Origin: DAITQM01 sp039794245
GTDB lineage: Bacteria; Pseudomonadota; Gammaproteobacteria; Xanthomonadales; Wenzhouxiangellaceae
Assembly (NCBI GenBank): GCA_039794245.1
Contig: JBDIVS010000023.1
Coordinates: 1-47,939 of the forward strand
Direction of reading: 5' to 3'
DNA: 47,939 bases
Shown here one piece after another: positions 22,623 to 29,893 of this stretch; the first letter of the stretch is position 1; the number at the start of each line of letters is the position of its first letter. The position numbers and the translations under genes were made by a program. The notes beneath the pieces were generated by a model. The model made no database searches and was not told where the DNA came from. It worked only from the letters and a program-made list of their open reading frames with translations.

Positions 22623-23423
22623 TCACTCCGGCTGCGGCGGTAGCGGGGGGTAACGGGCTTCGGGGTCGCCGCGGACGTAAAACCAGGGGTTGATCAGGCT
22701 TTCTTTGGTGTTGTAGAGCAGCGGCTCGTCATCGAAGCGGCGGACGATGCCGCCGGCGGCTTCGACGACGCACTGACCGGCGGCAGTATCCCATTCCGAG
22801 GTGAGCCCCAGGCGCGGGTAGAAATCGGCTTCGCCCTCGGCGATTAGGCAGAATTTCAGGGCGCTGCCGATGCTGATGTCGCGGTGTTCGCCGAGGGAAG
22901 CCAGGTAGTTTTCGAGCACCGGGCTGCGGTGGCTTAGGCTGGCGACGACGACGGGCGGCGACGACGACGGGCGGCGGCTGTGCAGGCGGTGAACCTGGCC
23001 GCCATGATCGCGCCGCCAGGCGCTGCCGCCGGTGGCATACCAGAAGGTGTTGCGCGCCGGTGCGCCTACGGCGCCGAGCACCGGCCGGCCGTGATCGATC
23101 AATGCCACGTTGATCGTATAACTGTCGCGGCGCTGGATGAATTCCTTGGTGCCGTCCAGCGGATCGACCAGCCAGTAGCGCTGCCATTTACGGCGGACGG
23201 ACCACGGGAGTGCCGCCGATTCCTCAGAAAGCACCGGCCAGTCCGGCGTCAAATCCTGCAACCCGCCGGTCAGCACTTCGTGGCTGGCGAGATCGGCGGC
23301 GGTCAACGGGCTGTCGTCGGCCTTGTAATCGACGACCATCTGGCGAGCCGCGATCTCGACGATACGGCCGGCGGCCGTTGCCATCAGTTCCAGTACTCCA
23401 GGCAATAAACGATCGGTTTCCAT
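22623..23423 (-). CDS. cysQ: 3'(2'),5'-bisphosphate nucleotidase
   Basis: 266 residues of the inositol monophosphatase superfamily. Metal and phosphate motifs: DSPLTAADLASHEVL, PVLSEESAALPW, YWLVDPLDGTKEFIQRRDSYTINVALI, and SEWDTAAGQCVVEAAGGIV. The TKEFI continuation after DPLDGT is characteristic of CysQ, which removes the 3' phosphate of PAP(S) in sulfur assimilation. It is the last gene of a minus-strand run hisN-like/nudE/cysQ, 36 bp after nudE; nudE-cysQ pairs recur in gammaproteobacteria. A PAP-generating sulfotransferase is encoded elsewhere in the window. Confidence 0.93.
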   Translation of the reverse strand: METDRLLPGVLELMATAAGRIVEIAARQMVVDYKADDSPLTAADLASHEVLTGGLQDLTPDWPVLSEESAALPWSVRRKWQRYWLVDPLDGTKEFIQRRDSYTINVALIDHGRPVLGAVGAPARNTFWYATGGSAWRRDHGGQVHRLHSRRPSSSPPVVVASLSHRSPVLENYLASLGEHRDISIGSALKFCLIAEGEADFYPRLGLTSEWDTAAGQCVVEAAGGIVRRFDDEPLLYNTKESLINPWFYVRGDPEARYPPLPPQPE

Positions 23424-23459
23424 TGACGTTACCTTGTTGATGATGGGCCGGTCACCGCG

Positions 23460-24017
23460 TCATGATCGGCCGCGGATCGAATCGCGGGCGATATACAACG
23501 CCGCCAGCGTCCGCCCTTCGGTGCAATCGTCGCGGCCGACCAGCCCGGCAAGGTCGTCGAGCGGCCAGGTGATGACGTCGATTTCCTCGGGTTCGTCACC
23601 GGGCAGGCGTGACGGGTAAAGATCGCGGGCGATGACGACGTGTGTGACATGGGTCATATAGCCCGGGGCCAGCGTCAGCGCGGCGAGCGTTGTGAACGAG
23701 CGCGCGCCGTGGCCGGTTTCTTCGCGCAGTTCGCGCTGCGCGCCATCGTGCAGCGTCTCGCCCAGTTCCAGCCGGCCCTTGGGCAGGCCGATTTCGTAGC
23801 GATGCACGCCGCAGGCATATTCACGGATCAAAAGCACGTGGTTATCGTCGATCAGCGGCACGATGATCACCGCGCCCAGACCTGAGGTCAGCAAACGCTC
23901 GTAAGTGCGCTGCGCGCCATTGCTGAATTCAAGATCGAGCTCCTCGATCCGGAACAGGCGGCTCGGCGCCCGCTCGCGCCGGGCACGGATCTGCGGCAGC
24001 CGCCTTTTGTCAGGCAT
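23460..24017 (-). CDS. nudE: ADP-ribose/ADP-compound Nudix hydrolase
   Basis: 185 residues from the ATG at 24017 (MPDKRRLPQIRARR). The Nudix box is visible as GLPKGRLELGETLHDGAQRELREETGHGA (G-x5-E-x7-REUxEExGU). It is preceded by VIIVPLIDDNHVLLIREYACGVHRYEIG. The sequence matches NudE, which hydrolyses ADP-ribose, NADH and Ap3A. I chose this start because the longer frame reads the antisense-like end of the upstream gene. The start lies within the last 8 bp of the hisN-like gene, so the genes are coupled. Confidence 0.9.
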   Translation of the reverse strand: MPDKRRLPQIRARRERAPSRLFRIEELDLEFSNGAQRTYERLLTSGLGAVIIVPLIDDNHVLLIREYACGVHRYEIGLPKGRLELGETLHDGAQRELREETGHGARSFTTLAALTLAPGYMTHVTHVVIARDLYPSRLPGDEPEEIDVITWPLDDLAGLVGRDDCTEGRTLAALYIARDSIRGRS

Positions 24018-24825
24018 GGAACAGTTCCAGGGCGCAGCGGTGCAGCTTTGGCGTCGCCGCGGCCAGCACCGAGTCCATGCCGATCGCCGGCGGCCGGCCG
24101 TCAAGATCGGTGAAGATACCGCCGGCTTCGCTGACGATGACCGCCAGCGCCGCGACATCGAGAATATTGACGCCTTGTTCCACAACCAGATCGAGCGCCC
24201 CGGCGGCGAGCCGGTGATAAGGATAGAAATCGCCGTAACCGCGGGCGTAAGTCGCGCCCGAAATCAGGCGGCCGAGTTTTAGCCATAAGTCGCTGTAAGG
24301 TGGCCACTTCAGGTTGCCGGTCGAGACGCAGGCATCGGCAAGTGACGTACACGTGCTGGCCTCGAGTGGTGCACCGTTCAGCCAGGCGCCGCCGCCGCGC
24401 AACGCCCACGCCGTTTCGCCGAAGGCCGGGGCGCAGGAGACGCCGAGCTGTAATTTGCCATACGACATCAACGCGATCTGCACCGAATAAAACGGCATAC
24501 CACGGACAAAGCTGCGCGTCCCGTCGATGGGATCGATCAGCCACAGAAATTCGCAATCGGCCAGCGCATCGGGAGCGATATCGGTACCGTATTCCTCGCC
24601 ATAAATTCGATGGCCAGGAAAAACCGCCAGCCGCTCGCGAATGCAGCGCTCGGCGGCCCGGTCGGCGGCGGTGACCGGCGAGCGGTCGGTTTTGTATTCG
24701 ATCTCAACAGCAGCCCCGCCGGCCGGCAAACGATATGACTCGATCAACCGCGCCGCGGCCGCCGCCGCCTCGCGCGCCGCGGCGAGGTAGGCGCCGAGCG
24801 CGCCGGAAAAGCGATGAGCGCCCAT
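24010..24825 (-). CDS. Inositol-monophosphatase-family phosphatase (HisN-type histidinol phosphatase or related)
   Basis: 271 residues. Motifs: TDRSPVTAADRAAERCIRERL, HRIYGEEYGTDIA, EFLWLIDPIDGTRSFVRGMPFYSVQIALM, and NILDVAALAVIVSEAGGIFTDLDGRP. The DPIDGT plus TRSFVRG continuation and GEEYG favour the HisN type (histidinol-phosphate phosphatase) over classical SuhB, but the substrate cannot be proved. It heads the nudE-cysQ run, so the three genes form a phosphatase/hydrolase operon. Start ATG at 24825; AGGTAACTGG lies on the other side, where a GxxExxY remnant begins. Confidence 0.8.
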   Translation of the reverse strand: MGAHRFSGALGAYLAAAREAAAAAARLIESYRLPAGGAAVEIEYKTDRSPVTAADRAAERCIRERLAVFPGHRIYGEEYGTDIAPDALADCEFLWLIDPIDGTRSFVRGMPFYSVQIALMSYGKLQLGVSCAPAFGETAWALRGGGAWLNGAPLEASTCTSLADACVSTGNLKWPPYSDLWLKLGRLISGATYARGYGDFYPYHRLAAGALDLVVEQGVNILDVAALAVIVSEAGGIFTDLDGRPPAIGMDSVLAAATPKLHRCALELFHA

Positions 24826-24828
24826 CGT

Positions 24829-25143
24829 CTAAGGTAACTGGCGCCGCGAAGCGGCGTCCAGTTCACCACCTTGTTCGATCACGTTACTCACAGAGGCACT
24901 AAGACACGGAGGATTTTCTTTTGCAATATCCAATTTTTCTCCGTGTTCTTTGTGGCTCCGTGAGAGATCGTTATTTTTCATTTTTCCGTCCACAAATGCA
25001 GAGGGCACACAATAGCTGCCGAGATCACGGTTTAATACATTTCTCTCACAGTGAGAGGACAATTCAAGCAAACCATGCCCAAGATCTTGCTGGAGCTTGA
25101 CTGCGCAGTCCATGATCACAGTACCGATATCATTCTCACCCAT
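24829..25143 (-). pseudogene. GxxExxY gene remnant
   Basis: The minus-strand frame begins MGENDIGTVIMDCAVKLQQDLGHGLLE, which is the N-terminal GxxExxY domain (IVDCAVKLHxxLGxGLLExVYE in relatives). It loses the signature after LLE and skips the rest of the domain. Its tail is built from CACGGAG/CACAGAG-like repeats (SRSHKEHGEK, PPCLSASVSN). It is not functional. Short inverted CACGGAG-type repeats lie on both sides (about 24890-24925 and 25141-25165), echoing the flanks of the intact copy at 8535. Confidence 0.6.
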
Positions 25144-25182
25144 CTCCGTGTCTCCGTGAGAGACCTCTTCGGTGATCGAACT

Positions 25183-25911
25183 CTATAATTTTCCGGCCAG
25201 CGCCACCCGGACCGTGCCATCGGCCTGCGGTTCGCCGAGCGCTGCCAGCCAGGCGGCACCGCCCGACGTTGCGGCACGCAAATGGGCGGTCAGTGCGTAG
25301 GCCCCGTGGTCGATCGTTCCCGTGCCGCGCAAGGTCACCTCGGCCGGCCCGCTCGATACCGCCTCGAGCGCGATGCGGCCGGTATCGAGCGTGGCGAGAT
25401 CGACCGTCACGGTGCCCAGTTTGAGTTGCACCGGGGCATCGAGGCGCGCGGCGCGCCATTCGAGCCGCCCGTCGAGCGCCGCCAGTACGCCGCCGGCGAG
25501 CACCAGGCGCGAGATCGCGGCATGCACTTCACCGCCGAGCGCCACACCGCTGATGCCGTGTTCGAGCCGCGCGATCGGCCAGGCGCCGGTCAGCTCGTCG
25601 ATCTGCCAGCCGTCCATCACCGGCCGCAAACGCCCGGCGGCCGAAATGCCCGCACCTTCGAGTTCCAGGCGCCATGCCGGCCCGGGCGCGGGCGCAAAGC
25701 GCCAGCGCAGCACCCCGAGCGGCCGGCCGCGCCAGTGCAGACCGTAACCCTCACCGGCCCACAGGCTGCCGCTGATACCCCCGATCTGCAATACATCGTT
25801 GGCCGGCAAAGCCCTGGCAACCAGGCGGCCGGCCGGAAAACGCACGACGACGATCAGTGCCGCCGCCAAAAGCCCCAGGCCAAACAGCCAGAATCGGGTT
25901 TTATGCCGCAT
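25183..25911 (-). CDS. gspN: Type II secretion system protein N
   Basis: 242 residues. One N-terminal membrane helix (FWLFGLGLLAAALIVVVRF) precedes a periplasmic beta-rich domain with the family pattern GGISGSLWAGEGYGLHWRGRPLGVLRWRF and AWPIARLEHGISGVALGGEV. The C-terminus is VRVALAGKL. GspN is an inner-membrane accessory of the secretion machine. It overlaps gspM by 11 bp, so L-M-N are one unit. The remaining gsp genes are not in the window. Confidence 0.85.
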   Translation of the reverse strand: MRHKTRFWLFGLGLLAAALIVVVRFPAGRLVARALPANDVLQIGGISGSLWAGEGYGLHWRGRPLGVLRWRFAPAPGPAWRLELEGAGISAAGRLRPVMDGWQIDELTGAWPIARLEHGISGVALGGEVHAAISRLVLAGGVLAALDGRLEWRAARLDAPVQLKLGTVTVDLATLDTGRIALEAVSSGPAEVTLRGTGTIDHGAYALTAHLRAATSGGAAWLAALGEPQADGTVRVALAGKL

Positions 25912-26392
25912 CGCGCCGCAGGAAAGTCAGGCGGGCCGTCACCTGGCCGGTGGCATTCTGCTCCCGGCTGATTTCGGCCTCTTCGATTTCAAGGCCGGCG
26001 GTCAAGACCAGTTGCTCGAGCCAGCCGACCAGTGAGTCGAACGGCGCGGCACGCAGCCAGACCCGCACCCGCTCGGTGCCTTCCGGATCGATGCGCTCGA
26101 TCGACGCCGCCATCCCGGCGGCGCGCAGTGTCTCGTCCACAACCCGCAACAACGACGAAGTGCCGGCCGCGGCGGCCGGCACGTTGACCGGTATCGCGCG
26201 CGGCAACGCCTCGAGCCAGACGCGCAGGGCCCGCTGTTCGGCGATCTGCGCCCGCAACGCCGCGCGGCCGGCGGCCAGCGGCTGCCATACCCAGGCCCAA
26301 CCGAGCATCGCGGCTGCGACCACAGCACCGGCAGCGAGCAGCCGCCGCTCGCGCGGCTCCAGGCCCTGCCACCATTGCCCAAACGCACCCAT
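25901..26392 (-). CDS. gspM: Type II secretion system protein M
   Basis: 163 residues. A short cytoplasmic start (QWWQGLEPRERRLLAAGAVVAAAMLGWAWVW) with one membrane helix is followed by a coiled stretch (LRAQIAEQRALRVWLEALP) and a ferredoxin-like periplasmic domain (LLRVVDETLRAAGM, RVRVWLRAAPFDSLVGWLEQL). GspM pairs with GspL in the inner-membrane platform. Start and stop overlap the neighbours by a few bases. Confidence 0.87.
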   Translation of the reverse strand: MGAFGQWWQGLEPRERRLLAAGAVVAAAMLGWAWVWQPLAAGRAALRAQIAEQRALRVWLEALPRAIPVNVPAAAAGTSSLLRVVDETLRAAGMAASIERIDPEGTERVRVWLRAAPFDSLVGWLEQLVLTAGLEIEEAEISREQNATGQVTARLTFLRRDAA

Positions 26393-27543
26393 CAGCCGCC
26401 GATCCTGAGCCGGCCTTCGACCCGGTCGCCGGCCAGTGTCGCATTCTGGACCTCAACCGCAATCCCGGCTTCCCTAAGCCGCCGGCTCAACTCGTCGAGG
26501 TTGGCGATCACCGGTGCCTTAAGGCGCAGCACCAGACTGCCCGGGCCGTATTCGAGACCATCGAGAACGATCGCCTGATCGGCGGCCAGGGCGGGCGCGA
26601 TGCGGCTCATGAGATTGAGGAAGCGGTCCCGTTCCCGCCCCCGCTTGGTCAATTCGCCCTCGGCCTGGACGCGGACATCGACGATGCGCTCGATCTGCGG
26701 AAACACCGCGCGAAAGGCCTGTTCCACGGCGGCCCGTTCAGCCTGCGCCATCCGGCTGAGGTGCCACCACTCGCCGGAGGCGTGACCCAGCGTCAACAAC
26801 ACCAAAAATCCCGTAAGCCAGGCCAGGCGGCGGACCGCCGGCCCCGATCGCGCGGCGCTGAGCGCCGGCCGGCGGTCGAGCAGTTGCCAGGGTGGATCGG
26901 CAGCCCGCGGCAGCAGCGCCTCCAGTGTGCTATCGGCCGGATGGTGGACGAGTTGATCGCCGAAGCCGCTGAAATCGCCACCGAAGTCCGCCGCGGCATA
27001 AAGGTGGATACGCCGCCGCCCGGCGGGCAACGCAGCAAGCAGGGTCGGCAGATTGCCGTTCTCGACAAAGCCCGCCTCATCGTCCGCCCCGTGATAAATC
27101 CAGCCATGATCGCAGCGCGCCAGGCTGATACCGTCGTCATGGCACGGCAGGCACCAGGCATCGGGTAGCAGGCGATCCACCTCGATGCCGCGCTCGTCCA
27201 GTTCGCCCAGACGGGCGAGCAGCCGCGCCCGGTCGAGGGCGGCCACCGGCAAACGGCCATCGGCCTCGCGCGGCCCGTGGGCGATGTGCAGGCCCTCGAC
27301 CGAACCGACAATCCATTCCTCGAGTGCATACGGCAGCGCCTGGCGCAGGCGGGCGCGCGGCATCACCGGCAACTCGAGCCTGACCAGCGTCACCTCCTCC
27401 GCCGGCCACAGCAATACGACCTCGGCCTTGTCCGCCGCCGGCGGCGTTTCGCCCTCGCCGCGGGTCCGCACGCGCCCATCGCCGCCGGCTCTCAGCCAGC
27501 GCCAACCGGGAGCACGCGGCCAGAGCACAAGTAAATCGGACAT
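26392..27543 (-). CDS. gspL: Type II secretion system protein L
   Basis: 383 residues. The N-terminal cytoplasmic actin-like domain (LLVLWPRAPGWRWLRAGGDG, VVLLWPAEEVTLVRLELPV, RLRQALPYALEEWIVGSVEGLHI) is followed by a membrane helix (LAWLTGFLVLLTLGHASGEWW) and a ferredoxin-like domain with FPQIERIVDVRVQAEGELTK and LEYGPGSLVLRLKAPVIANL. The pattern ALPYALEE is typical for GspL. It is the first of the three genes; upstream lie 150 bp without a gene and then tRNA-Val on the other strand, so gspLMN is separate from gspC-K here. Confidence 0.9.
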   Translation of the reverse strand: MSDLLVLWPRAPGWRWLRAGGDGRVRTRGEGETPPAADKAEVVLLWPAEEVTLVRLELPVMPRARLRQALPYALEEWIVGSVEGLHIAHGPREADGRLPVAALDRARLLARLGELDERGIEVDRLLPDAWCLPCHDDGISLARCDHGWIYHGADDEAGFVENGNLPTLLAALPAGRRRIHLYAAADFGGDFSGFGDQLVHHPADSTLEALLPRAADPPWQLLDRRPALSAARSGPAVRRLAWLTGFLVLLTLGHASGEWWHLSRMAQAERAAVEQAFRAVFPQIERIVDVRVQAEGELTKRGRERDRFLNLMSRIAPALAADQAIVLDGLEYGPGSLVLRLKAPVIANLDELSRRLREAGIAVEVQNATLAGDRVEGRLRIGG

Positions 27544-27693
27544 TTTTGTATTTTACCCCCCAACGATCGCCGCCGAGCGGCAGACCCCGATCACGGGATG
27601 GTTCGGGCGGCACATTCGGTTAAAATAACCGCCGGGCCGGCGACCGGCGTGGCGGAGCGATCGCCCGGCTGCCCGGCCCCGGCGCCTTCAGGC

Positions 27694-27768
27694 GGGCGGT
27701 TAGCTCAGCGGTAGAGCACTGTCTTCACACGGCAGGGGTCACTGGTTCAATCCCAGTACCGCCCACCA
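27694..27768 (+). tRNA. tRNA-Val (anticodon CAC), CCA encoded
   Basis: Acceptor GGGCGGT pairs with ACCGCCC; the D-arm contains TTAGCTCAGCGGTAGAGC. The anticodon loop TTCACAC sits between CTGTC and GGCAG and gives CAC (reads GTG). The T-arm is CTGGTTCAATCCCAG. The 3' CCA is encoded. Complete, 75 nt. Confidence 0.95.
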
Positions 27769-27810
27769 CCATCAACCAGAGCGCCAGCGACTTCCGACAG
27801 CGTCAAATCT

Positions 27811-27851
27811 GTGAAAATTCGGTTGATAAAACCGAATTTTCACATTATACT
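27811..27851 (+). promoter_or_regulatory. Promoter inside a 33-bp perfect palindrome, DUF4143 ATPase gene
   Basis: GTGAAAATTCGGTT (27811-27824) pairs exactly with AACCGAATTTTCAC (27830-27843) across a 5-nt loop. Within and beside it, -35 TTGATA (27823-27828), a 17-bp spacer and -10 TATACT (27846-27851) make a strong sigma70-type promoter. The start codon at 27858 is only 6 nt after the -10, so the mRNA would start at the ATG. A protein bound to the palindrome would cover the -35. Confidence 0.65.
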
Positions 27852-27857
27852 TTCGCT

Positions 27858-29009
27858 ATGGACCGCCCCCTCTACCTGGAAAAGGTTGCTCTTGCCTTCG
27901 AGGTCAATCCCGTCGTTGCCATTCTTGGGCCGCGGCAATGCGGCAAGACCACCCTGGCAAAGATGTACGCAGAAGGATCGGGGCAGCGACCTGTAACCCG
28001 TTTCGATCTGGAAGACCCTACCCACCTCGCACGCCTGGATAATCCGAAGCTGGCTTTACAGGATCTCAAGGGTTTGGTGATTATCGACGAAATACAACGG
28101 GCGCCCGGGTTGTTCGAGGTATTGCGAGTTTTGGTCGATCGCAGGCCGAACCCGAGTCGATTCCTGATCCTGGGCAGTGCTTCGCGGGATCTGATTCGGC
28201 AATCATCGGAATCCCTGGCCGGGCGCATCAGTTATCTTGAGCTCTCGCCATTTTCGTTACCGGAAGTGGGATTTAAGCAACTGAAAAAAATATGGCTGCG
28301 CGGCGGATTCCCGCCGTCGTTTCTGGCAAGGACGGAGGTGATCAGCAATCAATGGCGCCAAGCCTATATTTCCACGTTTCTTGAACGGGATATCCCCGCT
28401 CTGGGCATCTCCATCTCGGCGGATGCGTTGCGCCGTTTCTGGATGATGATCGCCCATTATCACGGACAGTTGATCAATTATTCTGAACTTGGCCGGTCCT
28501 TTAATGCGGCCGATACAACGGTGAGACGTTATCTTGATATCCTGAGCTCAACGTTCATGGTCCGGCAATTACCGCCATGGTTTGAAAACATCAGAAAGAG
28601 ACAGGTCAAATCCCCAAAACTCTATCTGCGGGATACGGGCATATTCCACAGTTTGATCGGAATAAGCGGTTACGAAGAGATCCAATTCCACCCGAAACTC
28701 GGCCCATCTTGGGAAGGATTTGTCATTGAAGAAATCATTCGTAAATACAATGCGCAACCCGGTGAGTGCTACTTCTGGTCTGTCTACGGGCGGGCGGGAC
28801 TCGATCTGCTGATCATTAAAGACGGCAGGCGGTTAGGTTTCGAGGTCAAATATACCGATTCGCCAAAAGTGACCAAATCCATGTTAACGGCCCACAACGA
28901 TCTCAAACTCGATAAACTCGACCTCGTCTATCCGGGCACGGAAAGTTTCCCGCTTGGCAGGAATATTCAGGCAACCTGCTTGCGGGACATGATAGTAATT
29001 GATCAGTGA
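27858..29009 (+). CDS. AAA-type ATPase with DUF4143 nuclease-like C-terminus
   Basis: 383 residues. Walker A AILGPRQCGKTTLAKM, Walker B KGLVIIDEIQRAPGLFEVLR, sensor LILGSASRDLIRQSSESLAGR; then the family helix RQAYISTFLERDIPALGI, a winged helix (LINYSELGRSFNAADTTVRRYLDIL), and DUF4143 with LYLRDTGIFHSLIGI, WEGFVIEEIIR and DLLIIKDGRRLGFEVKYTDSPK (a PD-(D/E)xK-like D-ExK pattern). The cellular role of these widespread ATPases is not settled. Base composition is visibly AT-richer than its neighbours, which fits transfer. It is a single-gene unit with its own palindromic promoter and no SD, consistent with leaderless translation. Confidence 0.9.
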   Translation: MDRPLYLEKVALAFEVNPVVAILGPRQCGKTTLAKMYAEGSGQRPVTRFDLEDPTHLARLDNPKLALQDLKGLVIIDEIQRAPGLFEVLRVLVDRRPNPSRFLILGSASRDLIRQSSESLAGRISYLELSPFSLPEVGFKQLKKIWLRGGFPPSFLARTEVISNQWRQAYISTFLERDIPALGISISADALRRFWMMIAHYHGQLINYSELGRSFNAADTTVRRYLDILSSTFMVRQLPPWFENIRKRQVKSPKLYLRDTGIFHSLIGISGYEEIQFHPKLGPSWEGFVIEEIIRKYNAQPGECYFWSVYGRAGLDLLIIKDGRRLGFEVKYTDSPKVTKSMLTAHNDLKLDKLDLVYPGTESFPLGRNIQATCLRDMIVIDQ

Positions 29010-29013
29010 ACCC

Positions 29014-29132
29014 AACTACTCGCCCACAAGATCCCCTCTCCCTCCGCAGGGGAGAGGGTTAGGGTGAGGGGGTGCTGCGATCACCCCTCACCCCCGGCCC
29101 TCTCCCCTCCGGGGGAGAGGGAGCGAGTAGTT
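29014..29132. repeat. 119-bp element with 10-bp terminal inverted repeats
   Basis: Ends AACTACTCGC (29014-29023) and GCGAGTAGTT (29123-29132) are perfect inverted repeats. Inside are CCCCTC/GAGGGG-type palindromes (CTCTCCCTCCGCAGGGGAG and the mirror-like CTCTCCCCTCCGGGGGAGAG). It has the form of a non-autonomous element and separates the ATPase gene from nrdJb. Confidence 0.6.
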
Positions 29133-29165
29133 ACCAGTGATGGTTGTTTGCCAGGATACAAGCCA

Positions 29166-29891
29166 TCAATTGCACTTCGAATAACCGCAGGCCAGGCAGG
29201 TGGCGCAGTTGTCCATGTTGACCACCGCCTGGGTATTGCACTTGTGGCACAACACGGCGCCGGCCGGGTAGCCGTTTTCCTGGACTGCGCCGCAAGCGCC
29301 TTCGCCCGCGGATTGTTTCAGTCCGTTGCGGGCCTCGAACTCGGCGCGTTTCTCCTCCAGGTGCAGCGTCTGCTGCTCGCTGAGCTCGTCCGGGGCGATC
29401 AGGCCGATGCGCTTTAAGTGATGTTCCAGCACGGCGCCGATCTCGGCGACGATCGAGGGCATGAACTTGCCGCCCGGCTTGAAATAGCCGCCTTTCGGGT
29501 CGAACACCGCTTGCAGCTCCTCGGCGAGGAACGCCACGTCGCCGCCCTTGCGGAAAACCGCCGACATCACCCGCGTCAGGGCCACGATCCACTGAAAGTG
29601 GTCCATGTTCTTCGAGTTGATGAAAATCTCGAACGGCCGGCGCTGTTCGTGCACGGTGCCCGGATTGAGCACGATATCGTTGATCGTCACGTACAGGGCG
29701 TGGTCGTCGAGGGGCGTTCGCACCTTGTAGGTTGCCCCCTCGAGGCATTCCATGCCCTCCGGGCGCTGCACGCTCTCGTGCATACGGATGATCTGCGCCC
29801 CGCCCGGCGGCAGCGCCTCTTTCTTATCCGCCGGCTCGCCCGCCGGTTTTTTCACCGCGTACTTGACAATTTTCTGATTGATCTTGATCAT
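29166..29891 (-). CDS. nrdJb: Class II ribonucleotide reductase, small split part (NrdJb)
   Basis: 241 residues. It carries the C-terminal part of a vitamin B12-dependent reductase that in other bacteria is one chain: MECLEGATYKVRTPLDDHALYVTINDI, FEIFINSKNMDHFQWIVALTRVMSAVFRKG, PKGGYFKPGGKFMPSIVAEIGAVLEHHL, and a cysteine-rich tail CHKCNTQAVVNMDNCATCLACGYSKC that resembles the C-terminal redox/zinc region. The split is like that of pseudomonads (NrdJa/NrdJb). It starts 2 nt after the nrdJa stop, so the parts are made together. Adenosylcobalamin dependence links it to the btuB locus at 44-46 kb. Confidence 0.85.
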   Translation of the reverse strand: MIKINQKIVKYAVKKPAGEPADKKEALPPGGAQIIRMHESVQRPEGMECLEGATYKVRTPLDDHALYVTINDIVLNPGTVHEQRRPFEIFINSKNMDHFQWIVALTRVMSAVFRKGGDVAFLAEELQAVFDPKGGYFKPGGKFMPSIVAEIGAVLEHHLKRIGLIAPDELSEQQTLHLEEKRAEFEARNGLKQSAGEGACGAVQENGYPAGAVLCHKCNTQAVVNMDNCATCLACGYSKCN

Positions 29892-29893
29892 CG

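Noticed and set aside
28981..29040. Intrinsic terminator after the DUF4143 gene
   Set aside because: The palindromes at 29014-29132 belong to a bounded repeat element and lack a T-run in the right place.
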